This document shows positions 1 to 6,117 of a stretch of 36,408 nucleotides of DNA, in pieces. Numbering within the stretch: the first letter of the stretch is position 1; every line of letters begins with the position of its first letter. The notes under the pieces were generated by a model. The model was not told where the DNA came from. It worked only from the letters and a program-made list of their open reading frames with translations, and did not search any database. Position numbers and translations under genes: made by a program. Source of the DNA: Planctomycetota bacterium (GTDB taxonomy: Bacteria > Planctomycetota > SZUA-567 > JAKLDR01); NCBI GenBank assembly GCA_022703445.1, contig JAKLDR010000037.1:1-36408 (forward strand), given 5' to 3'.

Positions 1-200
1 GCCGCCAGGACCTCGTCGACCGACTTGGCCAGCGGGAACCGGCTGCAGGCGATCTCCGAGAGCCCGTCCTCCGTCTGGATGAAGATGGGCTTGGGCGCAC
101 CCGCCGCCAGCGTCGACTTGCCGACGCCCTCCGTTCCGTAAACCAGCAGCCGCGGCGGCAACGACTGCTTCCCTGTCTGGATCTGCTGCAACACTCCCAT
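1..200 (-). CDS. Phage-type P-loop ATPase, N-terminal part (runs off the left edge)
   Basis: The reverse strand starts with ATG at 200 and stays open to the window edge, giving about 66 residues that begin MGVLQQIQTGKQ. A Walker A motif, GTEGVGKST, sits at about residues 22-30 and is followed by a beta-strand PIFIQTEDG. This arrangement is typical of the small RecA/AAA-like nucleotide-binding proteins in phage recombination and replication modules. An AGGAG-like purine run precedes the start. The PD-(D/E)XK nuclease gene ends 21 bp upstream and reads the same way, which supports a shared recombination operon. Only the N-terminus is visible, so Walker B and any partner domain cannot be judged and the exact family is unknown. 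Confidence 0.75.
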   Translation of the reverse strand, partial: MGVLQQIQTGKQSLPPRLLVYGTEGVGKSTLAAGAPKPIFIQTEDGLSEIACSRFPLAKSVDEVLA

Positions 201-221
201 GTGACGCTTCTCCTTTCTCAA

Positions 222-1034
222 TCAGATCGTGTCGAAGACGAGGGGGATCTCGTACCCGGTGGGCCAAGTGCCCGTGGCCACGCAGCGCTTCAGGCGCTCG
301 ATGGCCGCCTCGTTTTCCTTGCGGGCGTAGGCGACGGCCTGGTCGTCGATGCGCCATACGCCGCAGCGGAAGGGCTCCTGCTTCTCGATGGCCACGAACC
401 AGGCCGGGAGCTTCTCGCCGGTCGTGACGTGGAACATGGCCGCGTAGAAGGCCAGCTGGTGCAGGTAGCCGTAGCGCTTGGCGTCCGCCGAGAAGTAATC
501 GAGGTTGTCGGTGGTCTTGAGGTCGACGATGCCGTGGGTGACGTTGAGCCAGTCGAGCCGCGACTGGGCCTTGAGGCCGCAGTACTCGCCCCGGACTACG
601 CCCTCGGGCTCGCCCTCCATGAGCAGCTCGCAGGCCACTCGGTGGGCCTTGACGCCGTCGGCCATCTTGCCGATCAGCTCGTACTGCTCGGTGGTCAGGA
701 CCGGCTTGCCCTGGACCTCGGCCCACTTCGTCCATGCCTGGGTGCCGGAGCCGTAAGGCTTGCCCGTCTTCTCGTTGATCGGCCCGCCGACCGCGAACTC
801 CTCGGCGAACTTGGCCTGGCCCTCCAGGATCAGCTTGTGGGTGGCCCGGCCCACCAGGAAGGCCGGCCGGTCCTCGTCGGGGATCAGGCCGCTCTTCTTC
901 TTCCAGTAGAGCAGCGGGCTCTTCCGGAAGTCGGCCAGCGCGTGGCTGGTCAGGTGCTCCTTGGCCTTCTCCTGATAGGCCTCGAACGGTTCGTGAATCA
1001 GGGCGTCCATCGGGCTCGACAGCGTGGCGACCAT
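222..1034 (-). CDS. PD-(D/E)XK exonuclease-like protein (RecE/DUF3799 type)
   Basis: This 270-residue protein resembles phage exonucleases of the RecE C-terminal/DUF3799 group, which resect double-stranded ends for single-strand annealing recombination. Visible signatures are GRATHKLIL (the conserved His in the N-terminal helix, about residue 65), RLDWLN followed by GIVDLKTT (the D...DxK metal-binding core, about residues 158-175), and QLAFYAAMF (the QxxxY helix, about 193-201). The size is normal for the family. It lies 3 bp after the stop of a sigma-like gene and 21 bp before the ATPase gene, so the genes are probably one leftward operon. No annealase (RecT/Erf) is seen; it may lie beyond the left edge. 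The fold assignment is secure, but the substrate is inferred. Confidence 0.8.
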   Translation of the reverse strand: MVATLSSPMDALIHEPFEAYQEKAKEHLTSHALADFRKSPLLYWKKKSGLIPDEDRPAFLVGRATHKLILEGQAKFAEEFAVGGPINEKTGKPYGSGTQAWTKWAEVQGKPVLTTEQYELIGKMADGVKAHRVACELLMEGEPEGVVRGEYCGLKAQSRLDWLNVTHGIVDLKTTDNLDYFSADAKRYGYLHQLAFYAAMFHVTTGEKLPAWFVAIEKQEPFRCGVWRIDDQAVAYARKENEAAIERLKRCVATGTWPTGYEIPLVFDTI

Positions 1035-1037
1035 GGT

Positions 1038-1580
1038 CTACTCCTCCAGTCCGGCTGCCCGGAAGATCCGGCGCAGCTGTTCGATCTTTCCGTTGAGGAT
1101 GTGGTTGCTGATGCCCAGCCTGTGGGCGGTCTCGATCTTCGAGTGCTCCTTGAGCAGCTCGGCGACGTTGCGCAGGTCCGGCGGCAGACGCTTCAATACC
1201 TCAGCGACGCTGAGTCTTAGGATGACCTCGTCGGCGTGCTTCCCCTCGTCGATCTTGGGCCGGTCATGGCCGCGGGAGCCTCCGGTGTCCTCCCTAGCAT
1301 CCTCGGGGTACGGCACCATCCCGCGCTCGAACGTCTGCTGCTTGGAGTGGCGGTGCTGAAGGAGGTGGGTCACGTGGTTGCTGAGGACGCGCTCGGCGAA
1401 GGTCACCTCCTGGGACCGGGCGGGATCGAAGGACGGGAACTTGCGGACGAGCTCGAGGAGCAGCTCCTGCCGGATGTCCTCGTAGTCCTCCGGCGAGAAC
1501 CCCTTCATCTGGGTGACCTTGATGGCCTTGATGTCCACCACCCGCATCACCGCCGGGCTGAAATCGTTCGTCGGGTTCAT
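1038..1580 (-). CDS. Sigma-70-like factor of the prophage (second of a tandem pair)
   Basis: The product has 180 residues. The N-terminal half looks like sigma region 2: FSPEDYEDIRQELLLELV, a FDPAR motif, then TFAERVLSNHVTHLLQHR at about residues 28-78. The C-terminal part looks like region 4: LKRLPPDLRNVAELL followed by a helix-turn-helix, IETAHRLGISNHILNGKIEQL, at about 130-172. The likely role is an RNA polymerase specificity factor or sigma-like regulator within the element. Its ATG (1578-1580) overlaps the TGA of the upstream sigma-like gene in an ATGA, so translation is coupled. The linker between the two regions is short and acidic. It is too short and divergent to assign to a named ECF group. 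Confidence 0.65.
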   Translation of the reverse strand: MNPTNDFSPAVMRVVDIKAIKVTQMKGFSPEDYEDIRQELLLELVRKFPSFDPARSQEVTFAERVLSNHVTHLLQHRHSKQQTFERGMVPYPEDAREDTGGSRGHDRPKIDEGKHADEVILRLSVAEVLKRLPPDLRNVAELLKEHSKIETAHRLGISNHILNGKIEQLRRIFRAAGLEE

Positions 1581-2230
1581 CGACTCCCCTCCTGGGCGCT
1601 GTGCTCAGTGGGGTCGTCACCGGTTGAGCCTCGCGATTCCGGAAGAAAACCGGAATCTTCGTAAGCCCCTGCGGCCCGCAGGGCTGCGCGCAGTTTCTCG
1701 ACCCGATCCCAGGCGGTGCTGATCGGCAACCCGAGCTGCTGGGCGGCTTCGGTCAGGGAGGATCGCTGGAGCAGGTTATAGAGGGAGCGCAGCTCGGCAG
1801 GCAGATTGGAGACGGCTTCCTCGAGGTCCAGCCGGGCCAAGACATCGTCCGAAGATTCGGGGCGCGAAACGTCGTTGGCGCGGTCCTCGGCGCTGATCGT
1901 CTCGGACCTCTGGATGCAGTGGCCATCCTCGTCTACGGTGGTGTCATTAAGGGAGAATGATTCGCGGCCATAGAAGCGCCTCTCTGCGAGGCGGTGCCGC
2001 AGGAGCTTGGAGGTCTTGTCGGTCAGGAGCTTGGCGATGAAGGCCTCACGCGGCCCCTTGCTTGGATCGTAGTTGCGCAGGCCGGACAGAAGCTCGATGG
2101 CCAGCTCCTGCTCCAGGTCCTCGCGGTCCGAGCGGTTGAGTCCGGCAATGCCGATAAGCTGCCGCGCCTTCCTCTTGATAGCCTTGACTGCGAACTCATC
2201 GATGCCCCACTGCTTGAGACTGACACCCAC
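1577..2230 (-). CDS. Sigma-70-like factor of the prophage (first of a tandem pair)
   Basis: I chose the GTG at 2228-2230 because GGGAGG lies a few bases upstream on the reverse strand. The longer open frame to 2302 runs into a strong hairpin and looks non-coding. The 217-residue product begins VGVSLKQWGI. It has a region 2-like segment (SDREDLEQELAIELLSGLRNYDP, then KTSKLLRHRLAERR) and a region 4-like segment (LEEAVSNLPAELRSLYNLLQ, then SLTEAAQQLGLPISTAWDRVEKL). The layout parallels the neighbouring gene, so the two are probably diverged paralogues. Stop and start overlap as ATGA. The C-terminal tail after the helix-turn-helix is hydrophilic and specific to this copy. Whether it recruits RNA polymerase to late or recombination promoters cannot be told from the sequence. 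Confidence 0.65.
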   Translation of the reverse strand: MGVSLKQWGIDEFAVKAIKRKARQLIGIAGLNRSDREDLEQELAIELLSGLRNYDPSKGPREAFIAKLLTDKTSKLLRHRLAERRFYGRESFSLNDTTVDEDGHCIQRSETISAEDRANDVSRPESSDDVLARLDLEEAVSNLPAELRSLYNLLQRSSLTEAAQQLGLPISTAWDRVEKLRAALRAAGAYEDSGFLPESRGSTGDDPTEHSAQEGSR

Positions 2231-2289
2231 TGGTTCCTCCCTGGCCGGGGAGGCTTCGTGGGCACCAGCTGCAGAGGCGTGGAAAAGGA

Positions 2290-2349
2290 AAGGTGGAGGC
2301 AATTCGCGAGCACGCCGCTACTAGCGGCACCCACGAATGCCTCCACCTT
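2290..2349 (-). terminator. Large stem-loop with pyrimidine-rich tail, probable intrinsic terminator
   Basis: An 11-bp perfect outer stem pairs 2290-2300 with 2339-2349. It continues as a 5-bp stem (2302-2306 with 2334-2338, one bulged A) and is capped by GCCGCTA-C-TAGCGGC at 2314-2328. On the minus strand the stem is followed by CTTTCCTTTTCC, so it would terminate leftward transcription entering from the small genes before the sigma-like pair. It lies in the 182-bp gap between 2230 and 2413. Confidence 0.65.
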
Positions 2350-2412
2350 GTGGCCGGCTAATCGTCTGATGCTGTCTTACACGTTCGGGCTTTGGGGAGC
2401 CTACTCCCTATC

Positions 2413-2754
2413 TCAGGCTACCAGTTCCTCCTCCACGACCATCATGAAGGGCAGGCCGTGCTTCACTTCCAGCTCCGCAATCGTTCCGCTTCCGATGGCC
2501 CTCAGCGCCTTGAAGAACTCGATGTGCTGGGCCTTGAGCATGAAGTCTGCTCTGCCCGACTCCGGACGGGGCCCATTCTCGGCCCCAAGCTTGATCTGCC
2601 GGACGACCTTGAGCGGCGAATCCAGTACCGGCTCGCCCGCCCGCACCCGCAGATCAGAGATGGTCCCATGGTTGATCCTTTGCAGGATCTCAAGGAACCG
2701 CCGCAACGTCGGAGAAAGCTGACTCTTCTGGGTTACGTCCCAACCGGCATGCAC
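2413..2754 (-). CDS. Small hypothetical prophage protein
   Basis: This 113-residue protein starts with GTG at 2752-2754, preceded by AGGTGA at a suitable distance. I do not recognise a family. It contains two similar-looking segments, LQRINHGTISDLRVRAGEPV (about residues 24-43) and LRAIGSGTIAELEVKHGLP (about 84-102). Each has a hydrophobic residue, a GTI, an (S/A)(D/E)L and a basic/Gly turn, suggesting an internal duplication of a small alpha/beta unit. It sits between the LexA-side small genes and the sigma-like genes on the same strand, so it is probably an early gene of the element. Function unknown. Confidence 0.6.
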   Translation of the reverse strand: MHAGWDVTQKSQLSPTLRRFLEILQRINHGTISDLRVRAGEPVLDSPLKVVRQIKLGAENGPRPESGRADFMLKAQHIEFFKALRAIGSGTIAELEVKHGLPFMMVVEEELVA

Positions 2755-2854
2755 TGTTCACCTGCCGTGGGGTCCCGCCCTCCCCCCACGGACCGGGGAG
2801 CCTCCAGAAGGAGTCCCCCGCCCACACAGTCCAATCGATGGTGCTACTTCCCAT
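2690..2854 (-). CDS. Possible 54-residue protein, overlaps the next gene
   Basis: A strong ribosome binding site (GGAAGGAGGAG on the reverse strand, about 8 bp from the ATG at 2852-2854) precedes an open frame encoding MGSSTIDWTVWAGDSFWRLP and a short tail. The segment WTVWAGDSFWRL resembles the start of a LysM repeat (YTVxxGDxLWxI), but the rest of a LysM domain is not clear. Its 3' end overlaps the N-terminal codons of the 2413-2754 gene by 65 bp. It could be a leader peptide gene, a decayed LysM protein, or chance. Reported mainly because of the strong ribosome binding site. Confidence 0.35.
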   Translation of the reverse strand: MGSSTIDWTVWAGDSFWRLPGPWGEGGTPRQVNSACRLGRNPEESAFSDVAAVP

Positions 2855-2881
2855 GACTGCCACTCCTCCTTCCCAGGCTCC

Positions 2882-2983
2882 TCAGAGCCAGCCCAGACCG
2901 CTATTGCCCGCGTCCAGCATCAGCTGGCAGCCCGAACAGGCCGCCCGCACCCGCACTACCATCCCCCCTTTGACCCGAGGCAC
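2882..2983 (-). CDS. Possible 33-residue mini-protein with CxxC
   Basis: AAGGAGG lies five bases upstream of a GTG (2981-2983) on the reverse strand. The frame encodes 33 residues with a central ACSGCQLMLDAG, that is one CxxC pair, and ends at 2882. One CxxC could be half a zinc site in a homodimer. It belongs to a run of small leftward genes (3040-3480, this one, 2690-2854, 2413-2754), each with a recognisable ribosome binding site. No homologue is recognised. Between 2755 and 3039 this and the neighbouring 54-residue frame are all I can see. Confidence 0.35.
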   Translation of the reverse strand: MPRVKGGMVVRVRAACSGCQLMLDAGNSGLGWL

Positions 2984-3039
2984 TCAAACCTCCTTCCTAT
3001 CTTCTGCCCGGAGCCCATTCTCCGGACGACAGCCTCTCG

Positions 3040-3480
3040 TTAGGCAGTGACGAGCACACCCATCTCCGCCCTCACGCTCTCTGGAACACCGTCGCGGACC
3101 ACGGCCTTCGGATGCATCCTGAAGGTTAGTCGCTCGAGGTCCGCCACCACCGCCTGCGGGAACGGATCGGACAGGCCGGCGAAGCCCAGCAGGTTGACCA
3201 CGAACATCCGGACGGCCTCGGCCTTCTCCGCCCCCACCTCGCTTGGGGGCGCGCCGCAGACCTCGAGCAGGAGTTCGGCTTCATCGCTGGTGGGCGGCGG
3301 TTCCGCCCGGTGCCATGACTCCCGCACCTCGGCTGAAAGCTGTTTGGGCGCACTCCGCCCCGCAGCGAGTTTGCCGGCTAGGCGGCAGGCTTCGCGCATG
3401 GGTCCACGAAGCATCGCCCATATGTCCGCGACGGAGAGCTCCGCCGGGATTCTCAGTTGGTTACGCAGATCTCGAGTCAT
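3040..3480 (-). CDS. Hypothetical prophage protein next to lexA
   Basis: The product is a 146-residue, mainly helical, Ala/Leu-rich protein beginning MTRDLRNQLRIPAELSVADIW. AGGAGG lies eight bases upstream of the ATG at 3478-3480, so the start is well supported. I see no catalytic motif, signal peptide or membrane segment. It is the first gene downstream of lexA on the same strand (115 bp gap) and is probably in the SOS-controlled transcript unless the weak AAAGG/CCTTT hairpin around 3564-3582 ends it. Function unknown. Confidence 0.65.
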   Translation of the reverse strand: MTRDLRNQLRIPAELSVADIWAMLRGPMREACRLAGKLAAGRSAPKQLSAEVRESWHRAEPPPTSDEAELLLEVCGAPPSEVGAEKAEAVRMFVVNLLGFAGLSDPFPQAVVADLERLTFRMHPKAVVRDGVPESVRAEMGVLVTA

Positions 3481-3595
3481 TGCATCATCCTCCTCAAAAA
3501 GCGAGGGTCCGCCGTCTTGGCACTCGCCAGGACGTGGACCCTAATTCCCACTCGGGGGTAAAGGCAACGCTGCCCTTTAGGACTGAGATGTCTCG

Positions 3596-4219
3596 TCAGT
3601 TGTAGGTTCTCAGGACGCAGACCACCACGCCCTGAATCGCCACCTCCTTGGCGTAGATCGGCTTCATCATGGCATTGGCCGGCTGCAGCCGCACCCGACC
3701 ATCTTCGCGGTAGAAGTGCTTAACCGTGGCCTCGTCATCCAAGAGCGCCACGGCGATCTGGCCGTTCTCGGCAGTGTCCTGCTGGCGCACCACCACTCGG
3801 TCACCGTCCAGGATCCCGGCCTCGATCATCGAGTCGCCCGTGATCTTGAGAATGAAGTGCCGAGCGTTGGGAGAGCCGCGCAGCATGGCACGGTCGACCA
3901 CTACCTGACTCTCGATGTTCTCTTGGGCCAGGAGCGGGACGCCGGCAGCGACGCGCCCGACTTCAGGGATGGAGGCGATGCTCTCCAGAGCGAGCGCCGG
4001 GGCGGCTTGGGCTCCAGCTAGCTGCAAGGACCTGGCTCCAAGCTTCCCGCGCTTGAGATACCCCTTCTTCTCGATGAGCTTCAGATGGCCGAATACAGAG
4101 GAAGGCACCATGCGGAAGTGGCTGCCGATCTCCCGGACCGTGGGCGGCATGCCGTGCTTGGCCTGGAAGGCCAGCATCCAGCTGAGGATCTTCTGCTGCT
4201 TCGGGGTCAAAGGACGCAT
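3596..4219 (-). CDS. lexA: LexA-type SOS repressor of the element
   Basis: This 207-residue protein has the complete LexA layout. The N-terminal winged helix-turn-helix runs over residues 1-66 (LTPKQQKILSWMLAFQ, MPPTVREIGSHFRM, SSVFGHLKLIEKKGYL). The self-cleavage site is Ala92-Gly93 in RVAAGVP. The S24 peptidase dyad is Ser130 in ITGDSMIEAGI and Lys167 in EATVKHF. The start is ATG 4217-4219, with AGGAG seven bases upstream; the longer open frame to 4402 crosses the promoter and is not coding. The promoter carries an SOS-box-like operator, so autoregulation and RecA-triggered induction are expected. It lies divergent to excisionase and integrase, the position of a prophage repressor. It could be a chromosomal lexA captured by the element or the element's own CI-like switch. 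Confidence 0.93.
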   Translation of the reverse strand: MRPLTPKQQKILSWMLAFQAKHGMPPTVREIGSHFRMVPSSVFGHLKLIEKKGYLKRGKLGARSLQLAGAQAAPALALESIASIPEVGRVAAGVPLLAQENIESQVVVDRAMLRGSPNARHFILKITGDSMIEAGILDGDRVVVRQQDTAENGQIAVALLDDEATVKHFYREDGRVRLQPANAMMKPIYAKEVAIQGVVVCVLRTYN

Positions 4220-4243
4220 CCGGCGCTCCTGCTCTCTAAAGGG

Positions 4244-4272
4244 AGTATAGCGAACGAACGTTCGCCTGTCAA
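4244..4272 (-). promoter_or_regulatory. lexA sigma70-type promoter
   Basis: Read on the minus strand: TTGACA (4272-4267), exactly 17 bp of spacer, then TATACT (4249-4244). The -35 is perfect and the -10 differs at one base. The predicted start is near 4237, giving a leader of under 20 nt that contains the AGGAG ribosome binding site. Confidence 0.88.
4250..4265. promoter_or_regulatory. LexA operator (SOS box) filling the promoter spacer
   Basis: GCGAACGAACGTTCGC is a perfect inverted repeat (GCGAAC-N4-GTTCGC). Its core CGAAC...GTTC fits the Gram-positive-type SOS box CGAACRNRYGTTYC at 13 of 14 positions. It occupies all but one base of the spacer between -35 and -10, so bound repressor must block RNA polymerase. 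Confidence 0.88.
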
Positions 4273-4337
4273 TGGGGAACCAGCCAAAAAACGATGTCCC
4301 TTCGCATCGTCCTGCTCCACAACTGTTTGCGACGCAT

Positions 4338-4354
4338 CGATTCCGCCGGAATCG
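4338..4354. repeat. Inverted repeat in the lexA/xis divergent region
   Basis: CGATTCC-GCC-GGAATCG is a 7-bp perfect palindrome with a 3-bp centre. A further partial copy, GGATTCG, lies just to the right. It sits about 65-85 bp before the excisionase start and could be an operator for excisionase-integrase expression. No protein can be assigned to it. Confidence 0.4.
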
Positions 4355-4420
4355 GCCGGATTCGCGTGCGGCGCCCGGTGACTTGCCATATGGAAACACC
4401 ACTCATGAGAGGAGACTGCC

Positions 4421-4786
4421 ATGACCCAGGTGGGGCTAACACTTCCCGATAGCAACCGCGGCTCGACAGCAGAGGCTCAAGATCCCAGGAAGCTTTCGAC
4501 TTCGGCCGAAATCGCAGAACGCTTGGCCGTATCCACGCGGACCGTCCAGCGGTTGGCCAAGAGAGGACTGCTGCCCGTCGTGCACGTTACGGCCAAGTTG
4601 ATCCGCTTCGATCCGAAGCGCATCGACCAGTGGATCAGCGAGAGCGCCCGCCGACCAAGACCGCATCGAAGCGTCGGACATCGAGGCCGAGGCATGGTGC
4701 TGAAGACGCCTTGCTCTGTGCCGGGAGCCGAGGTACAGTCGCCGGCGGTTCCGTGCGCACGTAGCGCGAAAGGAGGTCAATCATGA
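4421..4786 (+). CDS. Excisionase-like helix-turn-helix protein
   Basis: The 121-residue product has an excisionase/MerR-type winged helix (HTH_17 family) at about residues 25-72: LSTSAEIAERLAVSTRTVQRLAKRGLLP, a wing, then IRFDPKRIDQWI. Proteins of this type are recombination directionality factors or small DNA-binding regulators. The start ATG is preceded by GAGGAG. The C-terminal 45 residues are basic and look disordered. Its stop overlaps the integrase start (ATGA at 4783-4786), so the two are coupled, which strongly favours an Xis role. It is divergent from lexA, so LexA bound between them might also affect this side, though no second SOS box is visible. Confidence 0.75.
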   Translation: MTQVGLTLPDSNRGSTAEAQDPRKLSTSAEIAERLAVSTRTVQRLAKRGLLPVVHVTAKLIRFDPKRIDQWISESARRPRPHRSVGHRGRGMVLKTPCSVPGAEVQSPAVPCARSAKGGQS

Positions 4787-5823
4787 ACGTGCGCATTTAC
4801 CAGAGGCTGCAAGGTGGACCGTGGTGGATCGCCTACGAGCGCAAGGACGGGAAGTACGTGAGGCAGAGCCTGAACACCAAGGATTACTCGGAGGCCGAGA
4901 AGAAGGGCTACGCCATCGCGCTGGGCCTCGCCCAAGGTCACGCCGTGGTGGGAGACGATGCGACGGTCAGCCACTTAATCCAGAAGTTCCTCGGCCAGCC
5001 GCACACCCTTCGGCCGAGCTCCAGGAAGCGCCTGGAAGGCGTGCTGAAGAACGTCGCCAGCCGCATCGGGGCTCTGACCGTCACCGATCCCGGGTTCCGC
5101 GCCGCCGTCAAGGCGTACCGGGCCATGCGGGTGAACAACGGGGTGTCGGTCCGCACCGCCAACTACGAGGTGCAGGCTCTCCATCAGGTCATCATCTGGG
5201 CCCTCGACCTGTACCCCGGGATGGCCGACTCGCTCGCCGGCCTGAAGCAGCTCAAGCACTCGCGCCGAGAATCCCGGTCGCTCGATTCGGACGAGGTGCG
5301 GAAGGTCCTGGCCCTGCTGAAGACGCCGGAGGACGAACTGCGCGTGGGCCTGTTCCTGTACACAGGCATGCGGCGAGCGGAGGCGATTCACCTGTGGTGG
5401 CGGCAGGTCAACCTGGCCAAACGCGTCATCTGCATCGAGTCCCACGAGGGGTTCATCCCGAAGAACGGCGAGGCGCGCCTGGTGCCGATCTGCGACGCGC
5501 TCTACAACATCCTGGTCAAGGCCCCCAGGCGCAGCGACTACGTCCTGACCACCCGGAAGGGCCGGCCCTTCCACGCCGACGGCGGCAATGGCATGCTGCG
5601 CTGGATGAAGAAGCTCTACGTTCGGGCCAAGATCCCGGTGACGAAGGGCATGGGGCTGCACACGCTCCGGCACACCTACTGCTCGCACCTCGCGCGGCAG
5701 AACGTCCGGGCCGAATTGCGGGCGAAGCTGGTCGGGCACCGCGTGCTGGCCATGCAGAACATCTACACCCACACCACCCAGGAGGACGCGCTTGCGGCTG
5801 GCCGGGAGTTCAAGTATGCTTAG
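4783..5823 (+). CDS. int: Tyrosine recombinase / phage integrase
   Basis: This 346-residue site-specific recombinase integrates and excises the element. The N-terminal arm-binding part (MNVRIYQR...WWIAYERKDGKYVRQSL) resembles an AP2-like integrase domain. A SAM-like core-binding domain follows at about 60-155, then the catalytic domain. All catalytic residues are visible: Arg197 (LYTGMRRAE), Lys227 (KNGEARL), His293 and Arg296 (HTLRHTY), His319 (VGHR) and the nucleophile Tyr328 (NIYTHTT). Translation is coupled to the excisionase gene by ATGA. Immediately after its stop lie a tRNA-like fragment and a repeat array, the expected place for attP-type sequences. Length and motifs are complete, so it should be active. 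Confidence 0.95.
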   Translation: MNVRIYQRLQGGPWWIAYERKDGKYVRQSLNTKDYSEAEKKGYAIALGLAQGHAVVGDDATVSHLIQKFLGQPHTLRPSSRKRLEGVLKNVASRIGALTVTDPGFRAAVKAYRAMRVNNGVSVRTANYEVQALHQVIIWALDLYPGMADSLAGLKQLKHSRRESRSLDSDEVRKVLALLKTPEDELRVGLFLYTGMRRAEAIHLWWRQVNLAKRVICIESHEGFIPKNGEARLVPICDALYNILVKAPRRSDYVLTTRKGRPFHADGGNGMLRWMKKLYVRAKIPVTKGMGLHTLRHTYCSHLARQNVRAELRAKLVGHRVLAMQNIYTHTTQEDALAAGREFKYA

Positions 5824-5838
5824 GGTAGAGCAGCGGAC
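5823..5838 (+). repeat. tRNA-derived fragment after the integrase, candidate att core
   Basis: TAGAGCAGCGGAC at 5826-5838 is identical to 6005-6017 of the tRNA gene (end of the D-loop, D-stem 3' side and anticodon stem 5' side). With one mismatch the match covers 5823-5838 against 6002-6017. It begins on the last base of the integrase stop codon. It may be the attachment core of the element. Confidence 0.5.
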
Positions 5839-5855
5839 GCGTCGGTTTCCGGGTG

Positions 5856-5890
5856 CATTGTACGTGGACTGTACGTGGATACGTACAATG
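5856..5890. repeat. GTACGT repeat array with 10-bp inverted ends
   Basis: CATTGTACGT (5856-5865) and ACGTACAATG (5881-5890) are perfect inverted repeats. Inside, TGTACGTGGA occurs twice exactly 11 bp apart (5859 and 5870). The helical phasing suggests cooperative protein binding, for example integrase arm-type or excisionase sites. The remaining sequence to 5985 holds only TGTCGCAA twice (5919, 5955). Confidence 0.5.
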
Positions 5891-5985
5891 GGGCCTCTTC
5901 TGGCGCTGGTGGCGCTGGTGTCGCAAAATCTCCGCTCGACGCATCCGGCCAAGTTGTCGCAAGTTAGCTCCCGCGAGTCACATGC

Positions 5986-6061
<76 letters not shown>

Positions 6062-6095
6062 CCACTGACCGCCGCCTGCGCGACTCCCGGTCGCC

Positions 6096-6114
6096 GGGCG
6101 GGAAAGGACCGCCC
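6096..6114 (+). promoter_or_regulatory. Hairpin presenting the ribosome binding site in its loop
   Basis: GGGCGG (6096-6101) pairs with CCGCCC (6109-6114) around the loop GAAAGGA, which carries the ribosome binding site for the ATG at 6118. The gene starts 56 bp after the tRNA and no promoter is seen between them, so read-through or processing of a tRNA-mRNA transcript is possible. Confidence 0.45.
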
Positions 6115-6117
6115 GCC

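Noticed and set aside
201..1220. A 339-codon plus-strand frame over the exonuclease and sigma-like genes
   Set aside because: Composition typical of a shadow frame; the minus-strand genes have family motifs, ribosome binding sites and coupled starts.
5901..5918. TGGCGCTGG repeated in tandem
   Set aside because: Two copies only, no larger structure; likely chance in GC-rich DNA.
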